Part shown: positions 35,369 to 45,800 of the stretch, one piece after another
Numbering within the stretch: position 1 is the stretch's first letter
Layout: each line of letters starts with the position of its first letter
Source: Bacillus safensis FO-36b
GTDB lineage: Bacteria; Bacillota; Bacilli; Bacillales; Bacillaceae
Length of the DNA stretch: 64,000 bases
Assembly (NCBI RefSeq): GCF_000691165.1
Contig: NZ_ASJD01000003.1
Coordinates: 434,001-498,000, forward strand
Direction of reading: 5' to 3'
Made by a program: the position numbers and the translations under genes
The notes under the pieces: model-generated
The model's input: the letters and a program-made list of their open reading frames with translations, nothing else
Database searches by the model: none
What the model was told of the DNA's origin: nothing

Positions 35369-36268
35369 TTGACTGAATTGGGAAAACGGCTCGTTGAGGC
35401 CAGAGAGGAAAAAGGGATGTCGCTGGAGGATCTGATGGCGGCTACCAAGATCCAAAAGCGCTATTTGCTAGCAATCGAACAAGGAAACTATGATATTATT
35501 CCAGGTAAATTTTACGTCAGAGCGTTTATTAAACAATATGCCGAAGCCGTTGGACTGAATCCTGAACAATTGTTCGAAGAATTTCGTAAAGATGTTCCAA
35601 GCACGTATAACGATGAAGTATCTGATAAATTATCGAATATTAAGCCGCAAAGAGAGCTGCCAAAGCCTGCCTCGAAAGTGCTTGAACTATTGCCGACAAT
35701 TTTAATTATTGGAGGCATCATTGTGGTCATCGCCATCATCTATGTGATCGTGCAGGCGGTCAATCATGATAGCGGACAGAAGAATAATCAGGCGGCCCCT
35801 CAGCAATCAGAATCTAAATATGAAGTATCTGAGGATTCATCTCTTGCAAAAGATCAAAAGAAAAAAGAAAAAGCTTCATCAGATGATAAAGAAAAATCAT
35901 CTAAAAAAGAAGATTCATCAAAAGATGATGAAACGGTATCTTTAAAGGCGACGAATACAGAAGGCTCGACGACAACGTATGAAGTATCAGGTGCTGACGA
36001 AATGGAGTTAACCATTTCTGCCTCGCAAGCTTCATGGCTGCGCGTAAGAGACGAATCTGGAAAAGTGCTGAAGATGGGTGAACTAAAAGATGGCGAATCG
36101 TTTAAAACAGACCTGTCTGATCTTTCTCAGGTCGATATCCGTCTAGGCAATGCGTCTGGAATAGATATCAAGGTAAATGACGAGACACTTAAGTACGAAT
36201 TAGACCCTAAGAATACCATGACACAAAACATTGTGATTGTGAATAAAGGAAAGGAAAAGTCATCTTAA
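35369..36268 (+). CDS. rodZ: RodZ-like membrane helix-turn-helix protein
   Basis: A 299-residue single-pass protein (YmfM). The cytoplasmic HTH_25 domain (TELGKRLVEAREEKGMSLEDL through FYVRAFIKQYAEAVG, residues 2-65) binds MreB in relatives; the transmembrane segment LPTILIIGGIIVVIAIIYVI is at about 110-130; a Lys/Ser/Asp-rich linker (about 140-190) is followed by the extracellular DUF4115 domain with SWLRVRDESGK. It takes part in rod-shape maintenance. Start TTG 35369 is preferred because TGGTAGGTG is well spaced to it; GTG 35360 overlaps that site. Confidence 0.88.
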   Translation: MTELGKRLVEAREEKGMSLEDLMAATKIQKRYLLAIEQGNYDIIPGKFYVRAFIKQYAEAVGLNPEQLFEEFRKDVPSTYNDEVSDKLSNIKPQRELPKPASKVLELLPTILIIGGIIVVIAIIYVIVQAVNHDSGQKNNQAAPQQSESKYEVSEDSSLAKDQKKKEKASSDDKEKSSKKEDSSKDDETVSLKATNTEGSTTTYEVSGADEMELTISASQASWLRVRDESGKVLKMGELKDGESFKTDLSDLSQVDIRLGNASGIDIKVNDETLKYELDPKNTMTQNIVIVNKGKEKSS

Positions 36269-36290
36269 GCAAGTAGATGACTTTTCTTTT
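36254..36290 (+). terminator. Terminator of rodZ
   Basis: GAAAAGTCATCT (36254-36265) pairs with AGATGACTTTTC (36274-36285), then TTTTG; the stem includes the stop codon. Confidence 0.85.
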
Positions 36291-36341
36291 GTTCCTACTA
36301 TTATATACATAAAAAATTGCATTATTGGAGGATTGGATTTC

Positions 36342-36923
36342 ATGTTTAACTTACCGAATAAAATAACCCTTTCTAGGATCGCCTTGATCCCTGTTTTTAT
36401 GATTATTATGCTTGCACCGCTAGATTGGGGTGTTGCGCGCTTTGGCGACGTCAGCATCGAAGTGACGCACCTTGTTGGAGCGATCCTGTTTATTGTCGCT
36501 TCAACAACTGACTGGATTGATGGATACTACGCACGTAAGCTTAATTTAGTGACGAACTTTGGTAAATTTTTAGATCCGCTTGCAGATAAATTGCTTGTTT
36601 CAGCTGCTTTAATTATACTTGTTCAATACAACCTCACACCGGCATGGATGGCGATTGTGATCATCAGCCGTGAATTTGCTGTAACTGGTCTAAGGCTTGT
36701 ATTAGCCGGAGGCGGTGAAGTAGTGGCAGCGAATATGCTTGGAAAGGTGAAGACATGGGCGCAGATCATTGCGATTTCAGCACTTTTACTGCATAACCTG
36801 CCGTTTGAACTTGTGTCATTCCCGTTTGGTGATCTAGCGATGTGGGTAGCGGTGTTCTTCACTGTTGTCTCAGGCTGGGATTACTTTGCAAAAAACTGGG
36901 AAGCTTTAAAGAATTCTAACTAA
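36342..36923 (+). CDS. pgsA: CDP-diacylglycerol-glycerol-3-phosphate 3-phosphatidyltransferase
   Basis: A 193-residue integral membrane enzyme that makes phosphatidylglycerol phosphate, the committed step to phosphatidylglycerol. The CDP-alcohol phosphotransferase motif D-G-x2-A-R-x8-G-x3-D-x3-D is visible as [23 protein letters not shown] (positions about 62-84, key residues D62, G63, A66, R67, G75, D79, D83). Several hydrophobic helices surround it. Start ATG 36342 ([12 protein letters not shown]) follows TTGGAGGA. It is an essential housekeeping gene with high identity to B. subtilis. Confidence 0.95.
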   Translation: MFNLPNKITLSRIALIPVFMIIMLAPLDWGVARFGDVSIEVTHLVGAILFIVASTTDWIDGYYARKLNLVTNFGKFLDPLADKLLVSAALIILVQYNLTPAWMAIVIISREFAVTGLRLVLAGGGEVVAANMLGKVKTWAQIIAISALLLHNLPFELVSFPFGDLAMWVAVFFTVVSGWDYFAKNWEALKNSN

Positions 36924-36939
36924 AAAGGACGTGTACGCT

Positions 36940-38190
36940 TTGAAGTCAGAGAGAAAAGCAGAAATTATTGCAGTCGGTTCCGAACTATTGCTTGGGCAAA
37001 TTACGAATACGAATGCACAATTCATCAGCAAACAACTAGCCGAAATTGGTGTGAATGTTTATTACCATACAGCAGTTGGTGACAATCCAGAGCGTTTAAA
37101 ACAGGCCATTCAGGTGGCGCAGGAAAGATCTAATTTTATTATCTTCTCAGGTGGTCTTGGACCAACCAAAGATGACTTAACAAAAGAAACCATTGCGAGC
37201 TCGCTTGGGAAAGAGCTTGTACTAAATGAAGAAGCATTTGAATCGATTCAAGACTACTTTCTAAAGACCGGACGCGTTATGTCACCGAACAACCGTAAGC
37301 AGGCACTCGTTCTAGAAGGGTCTGATGTGCTCGTGAACCGTTTCGGGATGGCCCCGGGTATGTTTGTTCAAGAAGACGATACGTTTTATATGCTTCTTCC
37401 TGGACCGCCAAGTGAATTGCACCCGATGTTTGAAAACGAGGCAAAGCCGCTGATTTCTGAGAAACTTGGCTTAAAGGAAAAGATCGTGTCTGTTGTTCTG
37501 CGCTTCTTCGGAATCGGTGAATCGCAGCTTGAAACAGACCTAGAAGATTTAATTGACGCTCAAACGAATCCGACAATTGCACCACTCGCATCTGACGGTG
37601 AAGTGACGCTAAGGCTGACTGCTAAGCATGAGGATGAAAAAGAAACAGAGCGTCTGTTAAAAGAAACAGAAGCGCAAATTTTGGCGCGGGTAGGTGAGTA
37701 CTTCTACGGATATGGGGATACATCACTTGTCCGCGAAGCATCCAAAGCCTTGCACGAGCACGGAAAAACAGTAGCAGCAGCAGAAAGCCTGACTGGCGGA
37801 ATGTTCTCCGAATGGCTGACAGATCTCGAAGGAGCATCATCCATTTTGAACGGAAGTGTGGTTTGTTATACAAACCAAGTCAAGCAGCAGGTACTTGGCT
37901 GCCGGGAGGAAACATTGTCTTCCCATGGTGCTGTCAGCAAAGAGTGTGCTTTAGAGCTTGCTGAAGGAGTTAGAAAGCTGACCGGAAGTGATATTGGCAT
38001 TAGCTTTACGGGTGTAGCAGGGCCTGATACCCAAGAGGGTCAGCCTGTTGGAAAAGTGTTCATTGGACTATCTACGAAAGACCAGACGGACGTGTTTGAA
38101 TGGATGTTTACAGGCAGCCGGTCGGGCATTCGAAAGCGTGCTGTGAAATATGGTCTGCATCACTTACTCAACTTATTAAGAGAGAGTTAA
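36940..38190 (+). CDS. cinA: CinA competence-damage protein
   Basis: A 416-residue two-domain protein, the same length as B. subtilis CinA. The N-terminal MoCF/COG1058 domain ([32 protein letters not shown]) resembles molybdopterin-binding proteins, and the C-terminal NMN deamidase-type domain carries [15 protein letters not shown] and [13 protein letters not shown]. The family recycles nicotinamide mononucleotide and is linked to competence by its operon with recA. TTG 36940 gives [10 protein letters not shown], aligning with the family start; AAAAAGGA is upstream. GTG 36931 is the alternative. Confidence 0.92.
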   Translation: MKSERKAEIIAVGSELLLGQITNTNAQFISKQLAEIGVNVYYHTAVGDNPERLKQAIQVAQERSNFIIFSGGLGPTKDDLTKETIASSLGKELVLNEEAFESIQDYFLKTGRVMSPNNRKQALVLEGSDVLVNRFGMAPGMFVQEDDTFYMLLPGPPSELHPMFENEAKPLISEKLGLKEKIVSVVLRFFGIGESQLETDLEDLIDAQTNPTIAPLASDGEVTLRLTAKHEDEKETERLLKETEAQILARVGEYFYGYGDTSLVREASKALHEHGKTVAAAESLTGGMFSEWLTDLEGASSILNGSVVCYTNQVKQQVLGCREETLSSHGAVSKECALELAEGVRKLTGSDIGISFTGVAGPDTQEGQPVGKVFIGLSTKDQTDVFEWMFTGSRSGIRKRAVKYGLHHLLNLLRES

Positions 38191-38266
38191 TTTTGTTTTT
38201 TGTTAGGTTTACTCCTTTATAAAAGAGCGTTTTTTCTAATAGAAAATACTCTTTTCTTAAAAAATC

Positions 38267-38308
38267 TGCCAAGAAAAAATCGAATATGTGTTCGTTTTTT
38301 TCTTGGCA
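38267..38308 (+). promoter_or_regulatory. SOS box inside a long palindrome before recA
   Basis: CGAATATGTGTTCG at 38281-38294 is a good LexA (DinR) box (CGAAC-N4-GTTCG with one change). It sits at the centre of a 42-nt imperfect palindrome: arms TGCCAAGAAAAAA and TTTTTTTCTTGGCA pair over 13 bp before the box half-sites. The 3' arm contains the -35 hexamer of recA. Confidence 0.8.
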
Positions 38309-38331
38309 AATGACGTAAAACAAGGTATAGT
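38303..38331 (+). promoter_or_regulatory. recA promoter
   Basis: TTGGCA (38303-38308) and TATAGT (38326-38331) with an ideal 17-nt spacer; the SOS box lies just upstream and LexA bound there would cover the -35. Confidence 0.8.
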
Positions 38332-38367
38332 ATAGATAGTGGAATTGATAAAGGAGGAAACAATAGA

Positions 38368-39411
38368 ATGAGTGATCGTCAAGCAGCCTTAGATATGGCT
38401 CTTAAACAAATAGAAAAACAGTTTGGTAAAGGCTCTATTATGAAACTAGGAGAGCAAACAGATACACGTATTTCAACAGTACCTAGTGGTTCGTTAGCAC
38501 TTGATACTGCGCTTGGAATAGGCGGATATCCCCGCGGCCGTATTATCGAAGTATATGGTCCAGAGAGTTCTGGTAAAACGACAGTAGCCCTTCATGCCAT
38601 TGCTGAAGTTCAGCAGCAGGGAGGACAAGCTGCATTTATTGATGCAGAGCATGCACTCGATCCAGTTTACGCTCAAAAACTAGGTGTCAACATTGATGAA
38701 CTGTTACTTTCTCAGCCGGATACAGGAGAGCAAGCACTTGAAATTGCAGAAGCTCTTGTCCGAAGCGGGGCAGTTGATATTGTTGTTATTGACTCTGTAG
38801 CTGCTCTTGTACCAAAAGCAGAGATTGAAGGAGACATGGGTGATTCACACGTTGGTCTTCAAGCACGTTTGATGTCCCAAGCGCTCCGTAAACTATCAGG
38901 TGCCATCAACAAATCAAAAACAATTGCCATCTTTATCAACCAAATTCGTGAAAAAGTTGGTGTCATGTTTGGTAACCCTGAAACAACGCCTGGTGGACGT
39001 GCGCTGAAGTTCTATTCGTCTGTTCGTTTAGAAGTGCGCCGTGCTGAACAGCTGAAACAAGGCAATGACATTATGGGGAATAAAACGAGAATTAAAGTGG
39101 TCAAAAACAAAGTAGCACCTCCATTCCGTATTGCCGAAGTAGATATTATGTACGGTGAAGGGATCTCAAAAGAGGGAGAAATCATCGACCTTGGAAGCGA
39201 GCTGGATATCGTACAAAAGAGCGGTGCTTGGTATTCTTACCAAGAAGAACGTCTTGGACAAGGCCGTGAAAATGCGAAACAGTTCCTAAAAGAAAATAAA
39301 GATATCATGCTGATGATCCAGGAGCAAATTCGCGAACACTACGGTTTGGATACAAACGGAGTGAAAGCAGCTGAAGAAGAAGGACAAGAAGAATTGGAGT
39401 TTAATGACTAA
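38368..39411 (+). CDS. recA: Recombinase RecA
   Basis: A 347-residue RecA: P-loop GPESSGKTT (about residues 65-73), Walker [10 protein letters not shown], loop L1/L2 region with [21 protein letters not shown], and the acidic C-terminal tail [12 protein letters not shown]. It catalyses strand exchange in recombination and competence, and its filament triggers LexA self-cleavage. Start ATG 38368 follows AAAGGAGG. It is transcribed from its own LexA-controlled promoter, possibly also from cinA, and ends at a strong terminator. B. subtilis has pbpX after recA; no such gene is here. Confidence 0.98.
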   Translation: MSDRQAALDMALKQIEKQFGKGSIMKLGEQTDTRISTVPSGSLALDTALGIGGYPRGRIIEVYGPESSGKTTVALHAIAEVQQQGGQAAFIDAEHALDPVYAQKLGVNIDELLLSQPDTGEQALEIAEALVRSGAVDIVVIDSVAALVPKAEIEGDMGDSHVGLQARLMSQALRKLSGAINKSKTIAIFINQIREKVGVMFGNPETTPGGRALKFYSSVRLEVRRAEQLKQGNDIMGNKTRIKVVKNKVAPPFRIAEVDIMYGEGISKEGEIIDLGSELDIVQKSGAWYSYQEERLGQGRENAKQFLKENKDIMLMIQEQIREHYGLDTNGVKAAEEEGQEELEFND

Positions 39412-39418
39412 AAAGACT

Positions 39419-39446
39419 AAAAGACGCTGAAAAGCGTCTTTTTTTT
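39419..39446 (+). terminator. Terminator of recA
   Basis: AAAAGACGCT-GAAA-AGCGTCTTTT with a run of eight T. Confidence 0.95.
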
Positions 39447-39719
39447 ACATTTACATGACAGCTGGCAGGTCAAAAGTTCTGTCTTTGCTTGAAATAACGA
39501 CTTACGCCTCAGTCTGACTAGCTTGACAAGTATTTCCGACACAATTACAATGGGAATGTATCACTTGTTTTTCTTAACATGATTGATAACTAATTTAAAC
39601 TTGACAAGGGCAGTGAGGATCTCATTCCCTGTGAAGGCCCTGTATGTTGAGACACAAAACAATGTACATGCCGACACTTTATTTGTAAAACCAAGTTCAT
39701 AGCAAGAGGAGGTGAAAAT
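39447..39719 (+). promoter_or_regulatory. rny promoter and long 5' leader
   Basis: A 273-nt stretch without a gene. It holds a near-consensus promoter, TTGACA (39523-39528) and TACAAT (39546-39551) with a 17-nt spacer, predicting a leader of about 160 nt before rny. A second TTGACA occurs at about 39602. The leader can form short stems (GAG/CTC and AGGGC/GCCCT around 39606-39650). The ribosome site AGAGGAGGTG is directly before the start. RNase Y levels may be set through this leader; that is inference. Confidence 0.55.
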
Positions 39720-41282
39720 ATGTCGCCTACGATGTTTACGATCATCTCCATTTTGCTGAGCCTAATCTGTTTAGTTGTTGGCTACTTTGTTCGTAAAACC
39801 ATTGCAGAAGCAAAAATATCCGGCGCAAGAAACATGGCCGAACAAATTGTTGAGGATGCAAAGCGTGATGCGGAAGCATTGAAGAAAGAAGCGCTCTTGG
39901 AAGCGAAAGATGAAATTCATTCGTTTCGTGTAGAGGCGGAGCAAGAAGTTCGTGAAAGACGAAATGAGCTTCAAAGACAAGAAAACCGTTTACTTCAAAA
40001 AGAGGAAAATCTTGATCGCAAAGACGAATCTTTAGATAAACGGGAGTCCCTGTTGGAGAAGAGAGATCATTCTCTGAATGAACGACAACAACATATTGAA
40101 GAGATGGAAAGCAAAGTGGATGATATGATTCGTTTGCAGAAAGCCGAGTTGGAACGTATTTCAAGTCTAACTCGAGATGAAGCGAAACAAATCATTCTGG
40201 ATCAAGTTGAAAATGAGCTTTCCCACGACATTGCAGTCATGACGAAAGAATCTGAAAACCGAGCGAAAGAAGAGGCTGACAAAAAGGCGAAAAACATTCT
40301 TTCACTTGCGTTACAGCGTTGTGCAGCTGATCATGTGGCTGAAACAACGGTATCTGTAGTCAATCTTCCAAATGATGAGATGAAAGGTCGTATTATCGGA
40401 CGTGAAGGACGAAATATCCGTACGTTAGAAACGTTAACAGGTATTGACTTGATCATAGATGATACACCTGAAGCTGTTATACTATCGGGCTTTGATCCGA
40501 TTAGACGTGAAACAGCGAGGATAGCTCTGGACAAGCTAGTCCAGGATGGCCGCATTCATCCTGCACGAATTGAAGAAATGGTGGAAAAATCACGCCGTGA
40601 AGTCGATGATTATATCCGTGAGATGGGTGAGCAAACGACATTCGAAGTCGGAGTTCACGGTCTGCATCCGGATCTGATCAAAATTCTCGGCCGCTTAAAA
40701 TTCCGTACAAGTTATGGACAAAATGTCCTGAAGCATTCAATTGAGGTTGCACATCTTGCAGGTCTCATGGCTTCAGAGCTTGGAGAAGATGCAAAGCTTG
40801 CAAAACGAGCAGGTCTTCTGCATGACATTGGAAAAGCCATTGATCATGAGGTAGAAGGAAGCCACGTAGAAATTGGCGTTGAGCTTGCGACGAAATATAA
40901 AGAGCATCCTGTTGTCATCAACAGTATTGCCTCTCACCACGGTGACCAAGAACCGACATCTATTATCGCTGTTCTTGTTGCGGCAGCTGATGCATTATCT
41001 GCAGCACGCCCTGGTGCAAGAAGTGAGACACTTGAAAATTACATTCGGAGACTTGAGAAATTAGAAGATATCTCTGAATCTTATGAAGGTGTTGAAAAAT
41101 CGTTTGCGATACAGGCTGGACGTGAAGTACGTATTATGGTGAAGCCAGATTCAATTAATGATCTTGAAGCTCACCGTCTAGCAAGGGATATTCGTAAGCG
41201 AATTGAGGACGAGCTCGATTACCCTGGTCACATTAAAGTGACAGTCATTCGAGAAACTCGCGCAGTAGAGTATGCAAAATAG
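39720..41282 (+). CDS. rny: Ribonuclease Y
   Basis: A 520-residue membrane-bound endoribonuclease that starts bulk mRNA decay and matures operon mRNAs. An N-terminal membrane anchor (about residues 4-22) is followed by a long charged coiled coil (about 30-200), a KH domain ([20 protein letters not shown], about 218-237) and an HD domain with metal-binding [10 protein letters not shown] (about 367-376). Length and sequence are those of B. subtilis RNase Y. Start ATG 39720 follows AGAGGAGGTG. ymdB follows after a terminator. Confidence 0.97.
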   Translation: MSPTMFTIISILLSLICLVVGYFVRKTIAEAKISGARNMAEQIVEDAKRDAEALKKEALLEAKDEIHSFRVEAEQEVRERRNELQRQENRLLQKEENLDRKDESLDKRESLLEKRDHSLNERQQHIEEMESKVDDMIRLQKAELERISSLTRDEAKQIILDQVENELSHDIAVMTKESENRAKEEADKKAKNILSLALQRCAADHVAETTVSVVNLPNDEMKGRIIGREGRNIRTLETLTGIDLIIDDTPEAVILSGFDPIRRETARIALDKLVQDGRIHPARIEEMVEKSRREVDDYIREMGEQTTFEVGVHGLHPDLIKILGRLKFRTSYGQNVLKHSIEVAHLAGLMASELGEDAKLAKRAGLLHDIGKAIDHEVEGSHVEIGVELATKYKEHPVVINSIASHHGDQEPTSIIAVLVAAADALSAARPGARSETLENYIRRLEKLEDISESYEGVEKSFAIQAGREVRIMVKPDSINDLEAHRLARDIRKRIEDELDYPGHIKVTVIRETRAVEYAK

Positions 41283-41314
41283 AGCGGTGCGCTTAGCGCC
41301 GCTTTATTTTTTTG
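41283..41314 (+). terminator. Terminator of rny
   Basis: AGCGGTGC pairs with GCGCCGCT around GCTTA, followed by TTTATTTTTTT. Confidence 0.85.
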
Positions 41315-41372
41315 TGTAAATATGCAACACTGATAAGAAGATCAATTTAAAAGAGAAAGGGTTCAAAAGCGC

Positions 41373-42167
41373 ATGAAAATATTATTTGTTGGAGATATCG
41401 TCGGTTCACCTGGCAGAGACACACTGAAAGAATACTTGCCAAAGCTGAAGAAAAAATATCAGCCGCACTTTACTATTGTCAACGGAGAAAATGCTGCTCA
41501 CGGGAAAGGTCTAACTGAAAAAATCTATCATGAGCTGCTGCAAGCAGGAGCTGATGTGCTCACAATGGGTAACCATACATGGGATAAAAGAGACATTTTC
41601 GATTTCATCGATGATGCAGCAAATATGGTCCGACCTGCTAACTTCCCAGAAGGCACACCTGGAAAAGGTCTCACCTTTATTAAAAAACAAGGAAAAGAAT
41701 TGGCTGTCATCAACCTGCAAGGACGTACGTTTTTACCGCCAATTGACTGCCCATTTCAAAAAGTAGATGAATTAATTGCGGAAGCATCCAAACGGACACC
41801 GTTTATTTTTATTGACTTTCATGGTGAAGCCACAAGTGAAAAGCAGGCGATGGGCTGGTATACAGACGGCCGTGCATCATGTGTCGTTGGAACGCATACA
41901 CATGTTCAAACAGCAGATAACCGCGTATTGCCTAAAGGAACTGCGTATATTTCAGATGTCGGGATGACAGGACCTTATGATGGCATTTTAGGTGTTGACC
42001 GAGAAACGATCATTAAACGATTCAAAACAAGTCTCCCAGTCCGGTTTGAAATTGCAGAAGGCCGCACGACGTTAAGTGCAGTAATCGTAGAAATTGACGA
42101 ACAGTCGAAAAAAGCTGTCAAAATTGATCGAATTTTGATAAATGATGACCATATTTTCTTTGAATAA
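41373..42167 (+). CDS. ymdB: Metallophosphoesterase YmdB
   Basis: A 264-residue calcineurin-like phosphodiesterase. Di-metal site motifs are in order: GDIVGSPGRD (residues 7-16), NGENAAHGKG (about 39-48), GNHTWDKRD (about 66-74), DFHGEATSEK (about 149-158) and GTHTHVQTAD (about 175-184). The B. subtilis protein hydrolyses cyclic nucleotides (2',3'-cNMP/cAMP) and tunes motility against biofilm genes. Start ATG after AAAGGG. It pairs by position with RNase Y, whose activity it is reported to affect. Confidence 0.95.
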   Translation: MKILFVGDIVGSPGRDTLKEYLPKLKKKYQPHFTIVNGENAAHGKGLTEKIYHELLQAGADVLTMGNHTWDKRDIFDFIDDAANMVRPANFPEGTPGKGLTFIKKQGKELAVINLQGRTFLPPIDCPFQKVDELIAEASKRTPFIFIDFHGEATSEKQAMGWYTDGRASCVVGTHTHVQTADNRVLPKGTAYISDVGMTGPYDGILGVDRETIIKRFKTSLPVRFEIAEGRTTLSAVIVEIDEQSKKAVKIDRILINDDHIFFE

Positions 42168-42206
42168 ATGTTCACATATTTATTTCAGAAAAATATTAAT
42201 CAGAAA

Positions 42207-42236
42207 GAAGGAATATGCGCCCTCTATCGTGAATAT
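42207..42236 (+). promoter_or_regulatory. Sigma-H promoter of spoVS
   Basis: GAAGGAATA (42207-42215) matches the sigma-H -35 RnAGGAWWW and GAATAT (42231-42236) the -10 RnnGAATWW core with a 12-nt spacer (only the leading R of the -10 differs). spoVS is a known sigma-H gene. Confidence 0.65.
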
Positions 42237-42369
42237 AGTAAAAATGGTAGGTAGCCTGCTATTTTTGAAAAACATTTTGGGGATGGATTTTCAAAAAAAT
42301 AGCATCATCTAACAAAGATTGTTCTAATGAACACTCACTTATCCATTGTAAATTTAAGGGGGAGCAGAA

Positions 42370-42630
42370 ATGGAAATTTTAAAAGTTTCAGCAAAGTCAA
42401 ATCCGAATTCAGTAGCAGGAGCATTAGCCGGCGTTTTACGTGAACGCGGTGCAGCGGAAATACAAGCAATCGGCGCTGGAGCACTGAATCAGGCGGTTAA
42501 GGCTGTCGCCATTGCAAGGGGATTTGTCGCGCCAAGCGGAGTGGATTTGATATGCATTCCAGCCTTTACTGACATTCTGATCGATGGAGAAGAAAGAACA
42601 GCCATCAAATTGATTGTTGAGCCACGATAA
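42370..42630 (+). CDS. spoVS: Stage V sporulation protein S
   Basis: An 86-residue Alba-fold protein almost invariant among endospore formers: MEILKVSAKSNPNSVAGALAG start and a Gly/Ala-rich middle. It is needed for full progress through coat assembly and septation in sporulation and may bind nucleic acid. The start ATG has AAGGGGGAGC upstream and a sigma-H promoter about 140 nt before. It is monocistronic with a perfect terminator. Confidence 0.96.
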   Translation: MEILKVSAKSNPNSVAGALAGVLRERGAAEIQAIGAGALNQAVKAVAIARGFVAPSGVDLICIPAFTDILIDGEERTAIKLIVEPR

Positions 42631-42648
42631 TTCTAATTTTATTATTTT

Positions 42649-42683
42649 CAACCTGCTTACATCATGTAAGCAGGTTGTTTTTG
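42649..42683 (+). terminator. Terminator of spoVS
   Basis: A perfect 14-bp stem, CAACCTGCTTACAT (42649-42662) with ATGTAAGCAGGTTG (42664-42677), followed by TTTTTG. Confidence 0.95.
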
Positions 42684-42832
42684 TTTACCGCTATACATTT
42701 CTTATATAACATATTCAGTTCGTGAAATAGATAAAAATGACATATTAGAGCTTGCATTTTTTCACCATGATGATAAATTAAGATTAAGTTGAATTTACTT
42801 CATCAAAAATAAATATTTAAGTAGGTGAAATA

Positions 42833-45800
42833 ATGTTCGAAGCTTTTTTGAAAAGAGGAAAGCTAGTTTTTATTTTATTTTTTATCGTTCTCATTGCTGG
42901 CGGCTATTTATTCGCGCAGCTTCCTAAACGAGAACTGCCAGAATTCGAGGCGAATCTCGTCACGATTTCTACCGTTTTTCCTGGTGCAGATGCAAAACAG
43001 GTGGAAAGAGATGTCACCAATAAGCTGGAATCAGCCCTATCTGATATCAACGGTGTAGAGAAAACGAGCTCGATTTCAGCCATTGGTTTCTCAAATATTG
43101 TGATTGAAATTGAGGACCAAGCCGACTTTCAAAAGGCGGCAAGTCAAATTAAGAATGAAACCACAAGTGCTGCGTCGTCTTTTCCTGATGGGGTGATGGA
43201 GCCGGAAGTAAAGGATGAATTTGGCAGCGTGCCGGTTGGTTCTTATATGATTGTGTCGAGTGAATCATCGGACTTAGCAAAGAGTCAGAAATCGCTGCGT
43301 GCATTGAAGGAAAAAGTGGAGGACATCAAAGGGGTAGACAGTGTCGTTATCAAAGGCTTCAATGACAAACAAGCGATATTAAACTTAGATTCAAACAAGC
43401 TGGAGGGTGAAGGGCTCAATGTAACTGATGTCACAAATGCCATCAATCAAGAATTTGACACATCTCCACTAGGCGATATTCGGGCAGGCAAAGAGAAGGT
43501 GAAGCTGTCCATCGATACATATGACCGCTTAGATCAGGTTAAAAAGATTGAGCTTTTTTCTAAAACGAAAAGAGAGCCGGTCACAATTAGTCAGCTTGGC
43601 AGTTTAAAAGAAGTAGAAAAACAGAAAAGTGATATTGTGTCGTATAACGGAAAGCCCGCTTATTCATTTACTGTGAATATTAAACCAGGGCTTGATATTC
43701 CTAAAATGTATGACAAAGTCAGTGGTGTCATTGAGAAAGAAAAGCAGCTGCCAAACGGGGTGGAGTGGGTAGACTACTATTCACAAAAAAGTGAAGTGGA
43801 TACCATTTTCAATGATTTAATAAAAGAAGCCATTATTGCGGTCATTGCTGTCATAATTGTTACCACACTTGGACTCACGATTGGCGGGGCGTTTATCGTT
43901 TCACTAGCCATTCCGCTATCGATTACAATTGGAACGATTCCGCTACCATTTTTACAAGTGGACCTCAATCAAATTTCGATCATCGGCTTTATTATTGCCT
44001 TAGGGATACTTGTCGATGATGCCATTGTCGTCAATGATAATATTTTAAGACAAATGAAAAAATACGAAAGTCCGCTTAAAGGAACAATTGCAGGAGTGAA
44101 AGAAGTCGCAGGATCCATTTTGACATCAACACTAGCTGTTGTATTTGCCTTCCTGCCGCTTGTTTTCCTATCAGGTGCAAACGGTTCATTTATTCGGGCA
44201 TTACCGTCTGTTCTAGTTACGACTGTGCTTGCATCCATGGTGATTTCTCTGACACTTGTACCGGTCTATCAATATACTGTGAACCGGAAAAGAAAGAACA
44301 AAAACAGTCAAAAAGAGCCGGGATTCCTAGGGAAACCATTAAAAAGGCTGGCTGATTTCTATGCAGACCGTGTGCTGACAAACATTGTGAAGCGGCCGCT
44401 CGTTATTGGACTAAGTGGTTTGCTCGTTGCAACGCTTGCTTTTTTACTTATTTTCGTCACACCATTTGAATTTTTCCCTGCGGCGAATAAGAAAGAAGTG
44501 GTCGTCACTGTCACACTTCCAAGTGAAACAACACTAGACAAAACAAATGAAACACTAAAGAAAATAGAACAAGAGATCAAACGGCAAAAAGGCATTGAAG
44601 AAACGGCGATTTTTGCAGGCGGCGGTGTGCCGAACCTGTTTAATGAAAGTATTTCAAATGCAAGTGACCACACCGGTCAAGTTGTTGTGAGAGTAGACAA
44701 TGATCAGATAACTAGTAAGGCATTGATAGATCGTATGACTGAGCCTTTGCGAGAGAAATTCAATGAGGCAGAAATCTTTATGAAAACCATTGTTCAAGGG
44801 CCGCCATCTGGAGCACCAGTGACAGTAACGGTTGCGGGTGAATCTTTTTCAAAGCTCATTGATGTCAAAGAAACGCTGACAAATGAAATGAAAGACAAAG
44901 GGGCAAGCTTGATTACGGACGATGTCAATCAGCCGGTGAAAACGATCTCCTTTGAATTAAACCGCGAGCGAATGGCAGAGGATGGGCTCAGTGCTCAATT
45001 TGTCAGCAGACAGCTTGGTCTTGTGACAGAAGGAATTCCATTAGGTACCTTTCAACAAGGAACAAATGATATCGATTTAGTGGTGAAACAGGATATAGGC
45101 ACACATCAAAATGGTTTAAAGCTAAAAAAAATGAATGTGCCTGTGAAGACAAATGAAGGCGGTATGCCTCAACTTGAGCCGCTTAGCCGATATGTAAAAG
45201 AAAAAGAAACAGAGCAGTACGAAAGCATTCCACATGAAAATGGAGTGCCGACCATTACGCTGAAGGCGTATCCCGGTGCATCAGATTCGTTTAAAGACGA
45301 TATGAAAGAAGTCGTCAATCAAGTAGGAAAAAGCGCTGCAGCGAAGGATTTGACCATTTCACAAGGTGGAGAAAATGAAAATCAGACCCAGTTCTTTATT
45401 GAAATTAGTCTCTTATTTGCAGTTGTCTTGCTGCTCATTTATGTGACCATCGCATTCCAGTTCAATTCATTGATGCTTCCGCTGTTAGTTCTAGGAACTG
45501 TTTACTTAGCCGTATCAGGAGCCATTATCGGACTATTTGTTACACAAACACCATTCAGCTTTATGGCAACAATGGGAATTGTCTCATTGGCTGGTATTGT
45601 CGTCCGAAATGCGGTCGTCCTCTTCGAATTTATTGAGCAGCGGCGCAAGCAAGGGTTTGATCAACAGACAGCTGTCATTGAAGCAGGAAGAGCAAGGATT
45701 AAGCCAATTCTCTTAACAGCATTTACGGCACTTGTTGCACTAATGCCTGTTGCATTAAGTCATGATCCACTCTTTAAGCCACTGGCCATCTGCATTGTAT

